A DNA stretch of 64,000 nucleotides from Halalkalibacter hemicellulosilyticusJCM 9152 (GCF_000513115.1 NZ_BAUU01000005.1:62001-126000), one strand, 5' to 3'; shown: positions 34,158 to 45,831, counted from the first letter of the stretch. The notes: generated by a model not told the origin, from the letters alone. Numbers and translations are program-made.

Positions 34158-35174
34158 ATGAAATTATTATCAGTAGTTATTCCTTGCTATAATTCTCAAG
34201 ACTATATGAGGAATTGCATTGAGTCCCTTTTGCCAGGAGCAGAAGATGTTGAGCTAATTATCGTCAACGATGGATCCTATGACAAAACAGCAGAAATTGC
34301 TGATAATTATGCAAGAAAATATCCAACGATTGTAAAAGCTATCCATCAACCAAACGGTGGACATGGGGAAGCAGTAAATACAGGAATTAAACATGCAACA
34401 GGAACCTATTTCAAGGTGGTCGATAGTGATGACTGGGTCGACATTCGAGCATACCTTGAGATTATAAAAACATTAAGTGAGTTTGTCGAAGAAAATAAAT
34501 CGGTAGATATGCTGATTAGTAATTTCGTCTATGAAAAAGAGGGTGCTAAGTACAAGAAGGTCATGAAATATGATGATGTCCTTCCGGAGGATGTTGTTTT
34601 TACTTGGGATGATATGAAAGATTTTCGTAAAGGACAATATTTGATGATGCATTCTATTATCTACAGAACCCAACTATTAAAAGACTCTGGATTGGAGTTG
34701 CCTAAGCATACCTTTTATGTCGATAACTTGTATGTTTACTTGCCACTTGCTCATGTAGAGAACATCTATTATTTAAATGTTGATTTTTATCGGTATTTTA
34801 TTGGTCGAGAAGATCAGTCCGTGAATGAGAGTGTCATGATAAGACGAATTGATCAACAAATTAAGGTTAATAGGCTAATGATCGAACAAATTGATCTGAA
34901 AACGATTCATAACTCGAAACTTAGACAATATATGATGCATCAGCTAGAAATTGTCACGGTCATTTCCTCTATATTATTAATTCGTTCAGGAACTAGAGAG
35001 AATTTGAACAAGAAGAAAGAATTAATGAAGTATATTAAGGAGAGAGATGAAGTGCTTTATCACAATATTCGTTATGGATGGATGGGCCATCTTATTAATT
35101 TACCAGGACGTTTTGGTCGCAGCATTTCTGTAGGTGCATACAAAGTATCGCAAAAATTAGTTGGATTTAATTAA
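34158..35174 (+). CDS. Family 2 glycosyltransferase
   Basis: This 338-aa GT-A fold enzyme has the nucleotide-binding start SVVIPCYNSQDYMRNCIESL, the VNDGSYDKT loop, QPNGGHGEAVNTGIKHATG and the DxD motif in VVDSDDWVD (about residue 95). It transfers a sugar from a UDP-sugar to an acceptor, probably lipid or surface glycan given the GtrA partner. Its start follows GtrA by 2 bases. No transmembrane anchor is visible. A composite terminator follows. Confidence 0.87.
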   Translation: MKLLSVVIPCYNSQDYMRNCIESLLPGAEDVELIIVNDGSYDKTAEIADNYARKYPTIVKAIHQPNGGHGEAVNTGIKHATGTYFKVVDSDDWVDIRAYLEIIKTLSEFVEENKSVDMLISNFVYEKEGAKYKKVMKYDDVLPEDVVFTWDDMKDFRKGQYLMMHSIIYRTQLLKDSGLELPKHTFYVDNLYVYLPLAHVENIYYLNVDFYRYFIGREDQSVNESVMIRRIDQQIKVNRLMIEQIDLKTIHNSKLRQYMMHQLEIVTVISSILLIRSGTRENLNKKKELMKYIKERDEVLYHNIRYGWMGHLINLPGRFGRSISVGAYKVSQKLVGFN

Positions 35175-35197
35175 ATTTAGATATAATAAATGAATTG

Positions 35198-35266
35198 AAA
35201 GCACTTATCGAGTCTTTTTGAAATGATGTCATTTCAAAGGCTTGGTAGGTGCTTTGTTTTTGTTAA
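35198..35266 (+). terminator. Composite terminator of the GH3-GT2 operon
   Basis: An outer stem, AAAGCAC with GTGCTTT, encloses an inner perfect stem, TTTGAAATGA with TCATTTCAAA. It is followed by GTTTTTG. Confidence 0.8.
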
Positions 35267-35498
35267 AAAAAATCGAGTTTTTGCTATAATACATAGTAAA
35301 TAGAACCTATTTATAAAAGCACTAAAAGAGGTCATTCCAAAAGGGAAAACGAGTCTGTTTGACTAATCTCTAATATAGTAAATTTACAAAAACATTTACT
35401 AAAGTTTTTAAAGTGTTTTTTAAAGAAAGATATGTTAATTTTACAGAAACCCTTAATTATAAACAATACAGATACGAAGTAATCTATGAAAAAGACAA

Positions 35499-35513
35499 AT
35501 GTAAGCGTATACG
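35499..35513 (+). promoter_or_regulatory. Candidate catabolite-repression (cre) site
   Basis: ATGTAAGCGTATACG matches the CcpA consensus WTGNAANCGNWNNCW except at the last base. It lies 38 bases before the xylosidase start. The 377-base gap also has TATAAT at about 35286-35291 with an extended TG, a possible -10 for this gene. Confidence 0.5.
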
Positions 35514-35551
35514 ACTAAGAGCGATTCTAAAAAAGAAAAGAGGTTAAAACA

Positions 35552-37102
35552 TTGAAAACATTTAATAATCCTATCCTTCCTGGTTTTTATCCAGACCCAT
35601 CAATTTGCCGAGTGCATGATGACTATTACCTTGTGACATCGTCCTTCGCTTATTATCCTGGTGTGCCTATCTTCCATAGTAAAGATTTAGTCAATTGGGA
35701 GCAGATTGGTCATGTGTTAGATCGTCCAACTCAACTTCCGTTAGATGGGCAAAAACAATCACAAGGTATTTTTGCCCCGACCATACGTTATCATGATGGT
35801 GTGTTCTACATGATTACAACGAATGTTGGGCATGGGGGGAATTTTTTTGTTACGGCAACTGATCCTGCTGGTCCTTGGTCTGATCCTTATTATCTAGATG
35901 CTCCAGGAATCGATCCTTCCTTGTTTTTCGATGATGATGGAAAAGTGTACTACACGGGGACAAGACCTGCGCCTGAAGGCGAAAAATATAGTGGGAATTG
36001 GGAAGTATGGTTACAGGAGCTCGATTTAGAAACGAAGCAATTAGTTGGAGAACCGACTGGATTGTGGAGAGGTGCATTGCGAGATGTGATCTGGCCAGAA
36101 GGTCCGCATCTATACAAGGTCAATGGCTGTTATTATTTATTAATTTCTGAGGCTGGGACAGGACATCATCATGCTGTTTCAGTAGCGAGAAGTGAACATG
36201 TTTCAGGGCCTTATGTCGGTAATCCGGGGAATCCGATTCTTACACATAGACACTTAGGTAAAGATTATCCCATTGTCAATGTAGGTCACTGTGATTTGGT
36301 TGATACACAAAATGGCGAGTGGTGGGCAGTTGGACTTGCATCACGTATTTATGGTGGATATTATCGAAATCTTGGTAGAGAAACATTCTTACTACCTGTT
36401 ACGTGGGAAGACGGTTGGCCTATTATGAGTCCGGGAACTGGAAAATTAGAGATGACGTATCCATTACCGGATTTGCCGAGTGTTAAATCGTTGGTTCCAT
36501 CTCCATGTGACCATTTTGAGGATGAGAAGCTTGATTTTAAATGGAACTTTATACGTACACCGAAAGAAGAGTTTTATAGTTTAACAGAACGTCCTGGCCA
36601 TTTAAGTTTGAAGCTAAGAGCACAACAAATGTCTGAACTGGAGCAACCTAGCTTTGTTGGTAGAAGACAGCAGCATATTCATTTTGCCGCTGCTACTGCA
36701 ATGGAATTCATACCGACGAACGAAAACGAAGAAGCGGGTCTCGTTTTACTTCAAAGCCATGAATACCATTTTAGATTTGTGTACACGAAACAAGGAAATC
36801 AACAAGTTATGAGATTGATTAAATGCACAGAAGGGATCGAGGAAGTACTAAAGGAACTACCGATTGATGCAGCGAAACTGTATTTGAAGGTACAAGCACG
36901 TGGTCAGGATTACAGCTTTTACTTTGGAGAAACAACAGCTAATTATAAGGCATTGCTCGAAAATGTCGATGGGAGAATTTTAAGTACCGATGTAGCTGGT
37001 GGATTTGTAGGAGCAGTATTAGGTATGTATGCTAGCTCTAATGGGATTAGTAGTGATGAGAAAGCCTATTTTGACTGGTTTGAGTATGTAGGGATAGAAT
37101 AA
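35552..37102 (+). CDS. GH43 family beta-xylosidase / arabinofuranosidase
   Basis: This 516-aa enzyme has no signal peptide and so acts in the cytoplasm. The five-bladed propeller shows the three acidic residues of the family: D15 (GFYPDPSI, base), D121 (GIDPSLFF, pKa modulator) and E183 (IWPEGPHLY, acid). The C-terminal beta-sandwich (about 330-516, FEDEKLDFKWNFIRTP) is the GH43 accessory module. The start is TTG 35552 with AAAAGAGG eight bases upstream. A near-consensus cre box suggests glucose repression. It likely cleaves short xylo-oligosaccharides. Confidence 0.88.
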   Translation: MKTFNNPILPGFYPDPSICRVHDDYYLVTSSFAYYPGVPIFHSKDLVNWEQIGHVLDRPTQLPLDGQKQSQGIFAPTIRYHDGVFYMITTNVGHGGNFFVTATDPAGPWSDPYYLDAPGIDPSLFFDDDGKVYYTGTRPAPEGEKYSGNWEVWLQELDLETKQLVGEPTGLWRGALRDVIWPEGPHLYKVNGCYYLLISEAGTGHHHAVSVARSEHVSGPYVGNPGNPILTHRHLGKDYPIVNVGHCDLVDTQNGEWWAVGLASRIYGGYYRNLGRETFLLPVTWEDGWPIMSPGTGKLEMTYPLPDLPSVKSLVPSPCDHFEDEKLDFKWNFIRTPKEEFYSLTERPGHLSLKLRAQQMSELEQPSFVGRRQQHIHFAAATAMEFIPTNENEEAGLVLLQSHEYHFRFVYTKQGNQQVMRLIKCTEGIEEVLKELPIDAAKLYLKVQARGQDYSFYFGETTANYKALLENVDGRILSTDVAGGFVGAVLGMYASSNGISSDEKAYFDWFEYVGIE

Positions 37103-37113
37103 ACATAATTAGT

Positions 37114-37406
37114 TGAGGTCGGGACAAAAGTATTTACCTCATTCAGGATGAGTAATGGCGTTGCAAGCCTTGCAAAATCGGGCAACGGCTACGCGCATTA
37201 CTTAAAGACGACTGAAAAAGTGGAAATCACACTTTTCAGTCGCCTCGAAAGCGAGTGGCTGGAGCGCAATGGAATGAACTTGCGGCGGTTGATTATTCTG
37301 TAAAATACGCGGAAGAGCCCCAAAATCATGAAAGCCGGTGAAATTTTACAACAAGTAAAATTCACCGGCTTTTCATTTCAGAGGAGGGGTTTTGTCCCAG
37401 CCTCGA
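37114..37406. repeat. Dispersed repeat B with nested hairpins, copy 1
   Basis: The region is bounded by inverted GAGGTCGGGACAAAA (about 37115) and TTTTGTCCCAGCCTC (about 37391). Inside are a CGACTGAAAAAGTG/CACTTTTCAGTCG hairpin (37207-37242), a GGCTGGAGCGCAATGGAA block, and an AAGCCGGTGAA...TTCACCGGCTT hairpin (37331-37372). The last two blocks recur in inverted orientation at 54864-54985. It lies between convergent xylosidase and katG genes, so it may also terminate both. Confidence 0.75.
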
Positions 37407-37416
37407 TTTACCTCAA

Positions 37417-39638
<2,222 letters not shown>

Positions 39639-39713
39639 CTAAGTAAAATGAAAATGAATAACTATGTCTTTGCTCATCATAAAACTACGAATCAAAAGAC
39701 AATAATTATTATT

Positions 39714-39728
39714 ATGTAATCATTATAA
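39714..39728 (-). promoter_or_regulatory. Candidate PerR box of katG
   Basis: On the minus strand TTATAATGATTACAT matches the PerR consensus TTATAATNATTATAA at all but two positions, with one perfect half-site. It lies about 90 bases upstream of katG. PerR controls catalase genes in Bacilli through peroxide-driven oxidation. The remainder of the 39627-40064 gap has no gene. Confidence 0.6.
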
Positions 39729-40064
39729 TAAACTATTTCTTAAAAAGAAAGAATAATAACTCAAAAATATTAAAAATATTTTCTATAGAGGAATTTAATT
39801 GGTAGAAAGCTTTGTTAAAAGGGGGATTACTGGCTAAAAAGAATTTTATGGGCCTTAACTGTACAATGAAATTCGCTAGAAATAAAGCGGGAATACACTA
39901 TAATTTTGTCGATTACTGAAATTTAATTGATAATGAACGTTCAGCAACAGAATAGATTTTGGTAGTAACTAGTTGGATTCTTTCTTGTTTTTTTCTTTTG
40001 GAACACACTCTTATAATTCCTATACCTTTTTATTGTTGTGTGAAAACGTCTCTAGAAAATTACT

Positions 40065-40988
40065 TTAGCTATTAGGTGAGCGATCATTGTGACACGTTCG
40101 AAAATATTCAATAGTCGTATCGATAAAATCTTGCATTAATGGAGTGATAACTCTATCTTTTTGATGGATAAGGTGAATAAAGCGATCCTGCTGGAAATAT
40201 GGGATTTCTTTATATACTAACTCACCTTGCTTGACTTCTCTTAATGAACATCTTTCTGATACGATCGCGACCCCCATATTTTTCTTTACTGCTTCCTTCA
40301 TTGTTTCGGTCGCAGAAACTTCCATAACGATCGAAAGAGTAATGTCATGCTCCTGTGCCCAATGGTCGATAAGCAGTCTGGATGTCGACCCTTGTTCATG
40401 CATAATAAACGTTTCCTTTATTAAGTCGTCTATTTCAATGTTCATTTTAACTGCTAGAGGGTTATTGGGATGGAGGAGGAGTTTTAAATCATCTTTAAAA
40501 ATCATGTGAGAAATGAAATGCTTTCCTGGAATAGTTCCATACGAAATAATACCGATATCGAGTTCATAGTTTTTTATTTTTTCGATTATGGTTGTTGCTG
40601 GTTTTACTTCTAGTGACAATGTTACTTCTTCATGCATTGATTTAAATGAGACAAGCTGTTCAGGCAAGAGAAAGGTTGCTGGAGTATAGGTAGAGCCAAT
40701 GCGTAAAGTGCCGCGCTGCTTTTCGTTAAAACCGGCTATGGTTGACTCAATTTCTTCAGAAAGCATTGTAATTTGCATAGCAAGAGGGTAAAGGGATTCT
40801 CCTGCTTTTGTAAGTTTTAACGTTCTAAGAGCGGATGGTTTGAACAGCGGGACCCCACATTCTTCTTCAAAACGTTGAAGGTGAAAAGTAACAGTTGGTT
40901 GTTTAATATTTAGGCGCTCTGCTACAAGTTTTAGCTTTTGTAATTGTGCTGTTAGGACAAAAATTTTTAATTGCTGTAGATTCATCAT
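40065..40988 (-). CDS. LysR-family transcription regulator
   Basis: This 307-aa regulator has an N-terminal winged helix (residues 1-62: LQQLKIFVLTAQLQKLKLVAERLNIKQPTVTFHLQRFEEECG) and a periplasmic-binding-like effector domain (from about 90, GTLRIGSTYTPATFLLP). It is divergent from the ABC importer at 41155, across a 166-bp region with a perfect T-N11-A palindrome, so it most likely controls that operon in response to its substrate. AAGGGATG precedes the double ATG at 40988. Confidence 0.88.
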   Translation of the reverse strand: MMNLQQLKIFVLTAQLQKLKLVAERLNIKQPTVTFHLQRFEEECGVPLFKPSALRTLKLTKAGESLYPLAMQITMLSEEIESTIAGFNEKQRGTLRIGSTYTPATFLLPEQLVSFKSMHEEVTLSLEVKPATTIIEKIKNYELDIGIISYGTIPGKHFISHMIFKDDLKLLLHPNNPLAVKMNIEIDDLIKETFIMHEQGSTSRLLIDHWAQEHDITLSIVMEVSATETMKEAVKKNMGVAIVSERCSLREVKQGELVYKEIPYFQQDRFIHLIHQKDRVITPLMQDFIDTTIEYFRTCHNDRSPNS

Positions 40989-41022
40989 GAATCATCCCTT
41001 CATGTCGGTTTAATTACTAACA

Positions 41023-41037
41023 ATAGATAGTATCTAT
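41023..41037. promoter_or_regulatory. LysR-type operator between divergent genes
   Basis: ATAGATAGTATCTAT is a perfect 7-1-7 palindrome containing the LysR signature T-N11-A. It lies 35 bases from the lysR start. A related half-site, AATAGATT, lies at about 41052. Confidence 0.6.
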
Positions 41038-41154
41038 TTTAATTTAAATATAATAGATTTTATTTAATGTTTTCTTTAAGATTGTAACAATCTGCATTTA
41101 CAAAGCCCTGATACTATTTAGAGGAGAAAGAAATATGAATCTGGAGGGTGAAAG

Positions 41155-42237
41155 ATGTTAAAAGAAAAACTGTTAAAAAATTTATTGCTCATAGTTGTTT
41201 TGTCATTTGGCCTATTAGTTATGTTTGGGTGTGGAAGTGAAGCGAATACGGATGAGGAGGTAGCAGAAAAGGAAGATGCCCCTAATATGAAAAGTAGTAA
41301 TGTTTCAGAAGAGCCTTTAATCGTCTATGCTAATGACTTTACAGATGAAATCGGTCCACTATTTGAAGAAGCAACTGGTTATCAAATCGAAGTCATTCAC
41401 GGTGGTGGCGGTGAAATTCTTGCAAGAGTTGAGGCGGAACAAGGCAATCCGCAATGGGATGTTATTTGGATGGATGGACATGCTTCATTACATAGTCTTG
41501 CAGATAGAGGGATGTTTCTAGAAGGCTGGGAGCCTCAGAACCTTTCGCAGCTTTCGGCAGAAGGAGAAAGGTTCTTGCCTAGTACGAATGCTTATTTTCC
41601 AACAGATATTCACGCTGCAGCAACATTAGCTTACAACAAAGATGCGTTTACACAAGAGACAGCACCAACAACATGGCAAGAGTTTTTTCAATTAAGTGAA
41701 ATAGTCGGTATGGCTGATCCTGGTGTGGCAGCACCAGCTTATCCAGTTGCTTCTTGGTTTTTTTATGACATGGGGATGGAAGAGGCAAAAGTCATGTTTG
41801 ATGAGATGTTTCAAGAGAATCGACTACGTGTTTATCCAAAAAATGGTCCACTCGGAAGTGCGCTAGTAAATGGGGAAATAAAGGCTGCTGCCCTGCAGGA
41901 GCACAACTCCTATGGTTTAAAGCTAAATGGAGAAAATATTGAAATTATTTGGCCTGAAGAAGGAGTTCCAGGATCAGTTCGCGTCGCTGCAATTGGAGAG
42001 CATTCGGAAAACATCGAAATAGCGAAAGCTTTTGTTGAATTTCTATTAGATATGGAAACCCAAAATCAACTAACACAATTGGATGATACGGGTAGCTTCT
42101 TTACGCCATTAGCAGAAGGGGCAGCGGTTAGACATGATCGAGAAGTTAATCCTAACATTGTCGTTCCAGATGTCGAGTGGGCCTCAGAACATGAAGCAGA
42201 AATTAAACAATGGTTTGCCGATCGAGCTGTACAATAA
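41155..42237 (+). CDS. ABC substrate-binding lipoprotein, iron/aminoethylphosphonate type
   Basis: This 360-aa binding protein has a signal peptide with lipobox LVMFGC (Cys about 26). The mature part is of the family 1 Fe3+/2-aminoethylphosphonate class (EPLIVYANDFTDEIGPLFEEATG, GGGGEILARVEAEQGNPQWDVIWMDG). Iron-binding Tyr pairs typical of FbpA are not evident, which favours an organic phosphorus ligand; this is inference. GGAGGGTGA precedes ATG 41155. A nine-codon minigene, ATG 41135 to the stop at 41159-41161, overlaps the start. Confidence 0.78.
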   Translation: MLKEKLLKNLLLIVVLSFGLLVMFGCGSEANTDEEVAEKEDAPNMKSSNVSEEPLIVYANDFTDEIGPLFEEATGYQIEVIHGGGGEILARVEAEQGNPQWDVIWMDGHASLHSLADRGMFLEGWEPQNLSQLSAEGERFLPSTNAYFPTDIHAAATLAYNKDAFTQETAPTTWQEFFQLSEIVGMADPGVAAPAYPVASWFFYDMGMEEAKVMFDEMFQENRLRVYPKNGPLGSALVNGEIKAAALQEHNSYGLKLNGENIEIIWPEEGVPGSVRVAAIGEHSENIEIAKAFVEFLLDMETQNQLTQLDDTGSFFTPLAEGAAVRHDREVNPNIVVPDVEWASEHEAEIKQWFADRAVQ

Positions 42238-42258
42238 TGCTGGAAAGGGATTTAAATA

Positions 42259-44028
42259 ATGGATGAGTATATACAAAATTTTATAAGAATGAAAAGCTGG
42301 ACATCTCTTTTCCGAGCAAATTATTTAGGAGTAGGGGTAACCCTGCTCCTATTTATTCTTATCTTACTGCCGCTTATAGCAGTATTAATTCAAATTTTTC
42401 TACCGGGGGTTTTTTGGGGAGAAAGAGACTTTATTGGATTTTCAAGTGTTCTCGAAATTTTTCATCGGCCACTTTGGTTACATTCATTGAAAAATTCTCT
42501 TGTTTTAGCATCAGGGACGGCCTTTTTTGCAACATTACTTGGCGGTTGCTTAGCTATGGTACGAACATTTTGGGCCTTTCCAACAGCGAGGTTGCTTGAT
42601 ATAGCCGTATGGGCATTGCTTATTACACCTTCCTTTATTATCGCCCAAGGGTGGATCTTATTTGCGAATGGGAATGGTTTGGCCTATCAATGGTTTGGTT
42701 GGGAGTGGGTGTCGGCTTTTGTGTTTCAACCATTTGGTCTTATTATTGTGATGACGCTAAGTAAGTTTTCTTTGGCATATTTAGCAGTGGCAGCAGCACT
42801 TGAATGGAATGTGAAGCGTTATGAGGATGCGGCAAGGTTATGCGGGGCCAATCCATTTGTACTGTGGCAGAAGATTCATATTCCAATGCTATTCCCGGCC
42901 TTTTTAGCGGGATGGGCACTGGTTTTTATGGATACTATTGGAGATTTTGGCTTACCATCTGCATTAGCTACTGTTTATCGTTTTCCGACACTTCCTTATT
43001 CTATTTATACGGCGATTCATACGTCACCTACTCGATTTGACCAAGCTGGTGTTTTGGCATTTTATTTAGTGGTCATCCTTATTTTGGCGCTATTATTTTT
43101 ATTCCTTCTCATGAAAAAGGCAAAATTCGATTTTTTAAATGCTCAAGCTGTGAGATTTCAACCTAGGAAATCGAAGAATGCTACATGGTTAATGGCTGGG
43201 AATTTACTGTTCCTTCTTATTATAATAGGGGTTCCTATCGGTTCGAGCTTTTTCATTTCAATAATGGATAGTATGAGTGGAGGCTTGGCTATTAGTAATT
43301 TGACATTTCAAAACTATTATACGGTTCTTTTTGTAGATTCCCAGTTTCTAACGAGTTTAAGAAATTCAATATGGATTGCATTTGTTGCAGCAATCATAAG
43401 TGTGATCATTGGCTTTTTTGTTTCTTATGTATTGTTTTTCACAAATTTTCGTTGGAAGGGATTTATCCAATCAGTATCACTAATCTCATTAGTAGTTCCG
43501 GGCGTCGTTTTAGGGATAGGATATATTTTTATTTGGAATCAGGCGTGGTTAGAAACGATTAATCTTCATCTATATGGTACACCTTGGATTGTCGTATTAG
43601 CAGCTATTGCTGGAGCTATTCCATTTGCAGTTCGATTACAAGCTGGTGCTTTTGCAAAGGTGCCCGCGAATATGATGCATGCGGCGGCTCTTCAAGGTGC
43701 TACGAGGACGCATAGTATGAGGTTTATTATTTTACCGTTAGTACGTAGCTCCCTTATCGCAGCAGGATTAGCATCGTTTGGTACAAGTATTTTTGATTTA
43801 GCAATTACGAAAATGCTATATCCACCAAATTATCAATTAATTCCGATTACCATTGATAAGTCATTTGAACAGCTTAAGTATGGATACAGTACAGCAGCAA
43901 CAATTGTTAGCGGAACGGTTGTTTTGCTATTTATAGTGCTTGCCGATCTTCTGTTGAAAAGATGGCTTGTAAATGATAATGAAAGCAATACAACGAAAGG
44001 AGAAAATGAACATGACTATGCTTCTTAA
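42259..44028 (+). CDS. ABC permease with two fused permease domains
   Basis: This 589-aa protein has about 12 membrane helices in two tandem halves. Each half carries an EAA-type loop: YEDAARLCGANPFVLWQKIHIPM at about residue 190 and MMHAAALQGATRTHSMRFIILPL at about residue 485. Double permeases are typical of Fe3+ (FbpB/SfuB) and phosphonate (PhnU/V-like) importers. It lies 21 bases after the binding-protein gene and overlaps the ATPase gene. Confidence 0.87.
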   Translation: MDEYIQNFIRMKSWTSLFRANYLGVGVTLLLFILILLPLIAVLIQIFLPGVFWGERDFIGFSSVLEIFHRPLWLHSLKNSLVLASGTAFFATLLGGCLAMVRTFWAFPTARLLDIAVWALLITPSFIIAQGWILFANGNGLAYQWFGWEWVSAFVFQPFGLIIVMTLSKFSLAYLAVAAALEWNVKRYEDAARLCGANPFVLWQKIHIPMLFPAFLAGWALVFMDTIGDFGLPSALATVYRFPTLPYSIYTAIHTSPTRFDQAGVLAFYLVVILILALLFLFLLMKKAKFDFLNAQAVRFQPRKSKNATWLMAGNLLFLLIIIGVPIGSSFFISIMDSMSGGLAISNLTFQNYYTVLFVDSQFLTSLRNSIWIAFVAAIISVIIGFFVSYVLFFTNFRWKGFIQSVSLISLVVPGVVLGIGYIFIWNQAWLETINLHLYGTPWIVVLAAIAGAIPFAVRLQAGAFAKVPANMMHAAALQGATRTHSMRFIILPLVRSSLIAAGLASFGTSIFDLAITKMLYPPNYQLIPITIDKSFEQLKYGYSTAATIVSGTVVLLFIVLADLLLKRWLVNDNESNTTKGENEHDYAS

Positions 44029-45109
44029 AGTATCCAATCTTAAACAACGCTATGGTAATGTATATGCTTTAAATGATGTTAATTTTACTATATCAGAAGG
44101 AGAAATTATTGCGATACTAGGTCCATCAGGTTGTGGGAAATCGACTTTGCTACAACAAATTGCAGGAATGCAACAACCATTTATGGGAGAAATAAAAATG
44201 GATGAAGTTGTTGTAGCAACGAATCAATATCAACTTGCATCAGAGAAACGCCAGGTTAATATGGTCTTTCAAGATTATGCACTTTGGCCACATATGACTG
44301 TTTTCGAAAATATAGCGTTTGGTTTAAAAAGAAAGAAGCTATCGAAACAGGAAATAAAAGATAGGGTGGAAGAATTGGCTTCTTTAATGAAGCTTGAAGG
44401 ATTGTTGGAAAGATTACCAGCTCATTTGTCAGGTGGACAACAGCAGAGAGTAGGAATTGCACGGGCATTAGCAACAAAGCCTCGTCTCTTGCTTATGGAT
44501 GAACCACTTTCGAATTTAGATGTAAAGCTTCGGATAGAAATGAGGCATGAGCTCTCTTTTTTATTAAGAAAGTTGAATATTTCTGTACTCTATGTAACAC
44601 ATGATACGGATGAGGCCTTTGCAATTTCTGATCGAATGATGATACTTAAGGATGGGCAGGTTGAACAGTTTGATACACCAAGAAGCGTGTTTGAAGCACC
44701 AGCTTCACCTTGGGTTGCCCAATTGTTGGGTTATATTAATGGTCTTCAAGGAGAAGTTGTTCCTACTATTGAAGGGAAGGAAAAGGGAAGTGTGCTTGCC
44801 AAAGTTCATACACAATTCGTTTCTGGTAATCAGACTGGAGATATAGAGCAAGGGGATGTTGAAATTTTCTTTCATCCAGAAGAAGTGATGATATATGTAG
44901 AGAAACCGAATGTAGCTCCTGAATTAAATCTGTTAATGGGCCAAGTACATCACGTTGTCTATGAAGGGTTACGTTGGCGTGTGTTTGTGAAGATTACGGA
45001 AGGGCCAATCGTCACGGCATATTATGATACTCCTATAGATCCTAACAAGGATGTATGGATGACATTTCCTACAAATAGAACCTTTCTATATAGGAGCACA
45101 TATATTTGA
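44012..45109 (+). CDS. ABC transporter ATP-binding protein, PhnT/FbpC-like
   Basis: This 365-aa ATPase has a Walker A (GPSGCGKST), Q loop (MVFQDYALWPHM), signature LSGGQQQRVGIARAL, Walker B (LLLMDEPLSNLD) and H loop (YVTHDTDEAF). The C-terminal 120 residues form a TOBE-like regulatory domain. I start at ATG 44012 (MTMLLKVSN), nine bases after AAGGAG. It completes the importer encoded by the two genes upstream. Confidence 0.88.
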   Translation: MTMLLKVSNLKQRYGNVYALNDVNFTISEGEIIAILGPSGCGKSTLLQQIAGMQQPFMGEIKMDEVVVATNQYQLASEKRQVNMVFQDYALWPHMTVFENIAFGLKRKKLSKQEIKDRVEELASLMKLEGLLERLPAHLSGGQQQRVGIARALATKPRLLLMDEPLSNLDVKLRIEMRHELSFLLRKLNISVLYVTHDTDEAFAISDRMMILKDGQVEQFDTPRSVFEAPASPWVAQLLGYINGLQGEVVPTIEGKEKGSVLAKVHTQFVSGNQTGDIEQGDVEIFFHPEEVMIYVEKPNVAPELNLLMGQVHHVVYEGLRWRVFVKITEGPIVTAYYDTPIDPNKDVWMTFPTNRTFLYRSTYI

Positions 45110-45732
45110 GCGGTCGTTTATTCGTTATGTCCGATATTCATGGTCATAAAACGATGCTACATCGGTTATTGCAAATAGCAAACTACGACCCTGTACAGGA
45201 TACTCTCGTGTTACTTGGAGATTATGTACATAAAGGCCCAGAATCATTAGAAACACTACATTACATTCGTCAATTAAAAAATAATGGAGCGATTGTTATA
45301 AGGGGTAACCATGAAGATAAGCTGATAAAAGGGGTTAAAAATGAGATTGAGTCACCACTAAGTCCAGAGTGGTACCGTTTTTTATCTACTCTTCCATATT
45401 ATTATGAAGACCGTCAATTCATCTATGTACATGCAGGTATACGGCCAGGGATTCCATTAAAGCTTCAGGCAATTGAGGATTTGACAACGATTCGAGAGGA
45501 TTTTTTCTTCAATAGAAGTAAATTGCCGAAGCCTGTTATATTTGGCCATACACCAACGTATCGATTAGGGGCATCGATAGGAGAAATTTGGATTGATGAA
45601 GATAAAGTTGGAATTGATACGGGTGCTGGGGAAGGGCTGTTTTTATCATTAATTGATTTAACTTATCATGCGGTATACCAATGCAATTTAACAACTAAGC
45701 AGATCGTTAAGAATACAATAACAATAGCTTAA
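45106..45732 (+). CDS. Calcineurin-like phosphatase (PP1/PrpE-like)
   Basis: This 208-aa metallophosphatase has motifs SDIHGH, GDYVHKGPES, RGNHED and a later HAG and GHTP. In classical PPP enzymes motif II is GDxVDRG; here it reads GDYVHKG, so the usual Asp and Arg are replaced. The start is TTG 45106, overlapping the ATPase stop by 4 bases, with AGGAG nine bases upstream. Being last in the transporter operon, it may release phosphate from the imported compound or act as a regulator. A bidirectional terminator follows. Confidence 0.8.
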   Translation: MSGRLFVMSDIHGHKTMLHRLLQIANYDPVQDTLVLLGDYVHKGPESLETLHYIRQLKNNGAIVIRGNHEDKLIKGVKNEIESPLSPEWYRFLSTLPYYYEDRQFIYVHAGIRPGIPLKLQAIEDLTTIREDFFFNRSKLPKPVIFGHTPTYRLGASIGEIWIDEDKVGIDTGAGEGLFLSLIDLTYHAVYQCNLTTKQIVKNTITIA

Positions 45733-45764
45733 GTTTCAGCTGGATGATGTTGTTAAAAAAAAAT

Positions 45765-45803
45765 AAAAAAACGGATTAGGCATAAAGCCTGATCCGTTTT
45801 TTC
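45765..45803. terminator. Bidirectional terminator
   Basis: AAAAAACGGATTAGGC pairs with GCCTGATCCGTTTTTT around ATAAA. Runs of A and T on both sides let it serve the transporter operon and the convergent DUF4870 gene. Confidence 0.88.
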
Positions 45804-45831
45804 ATTATTATGCTAAAGTATATCCATTCAA

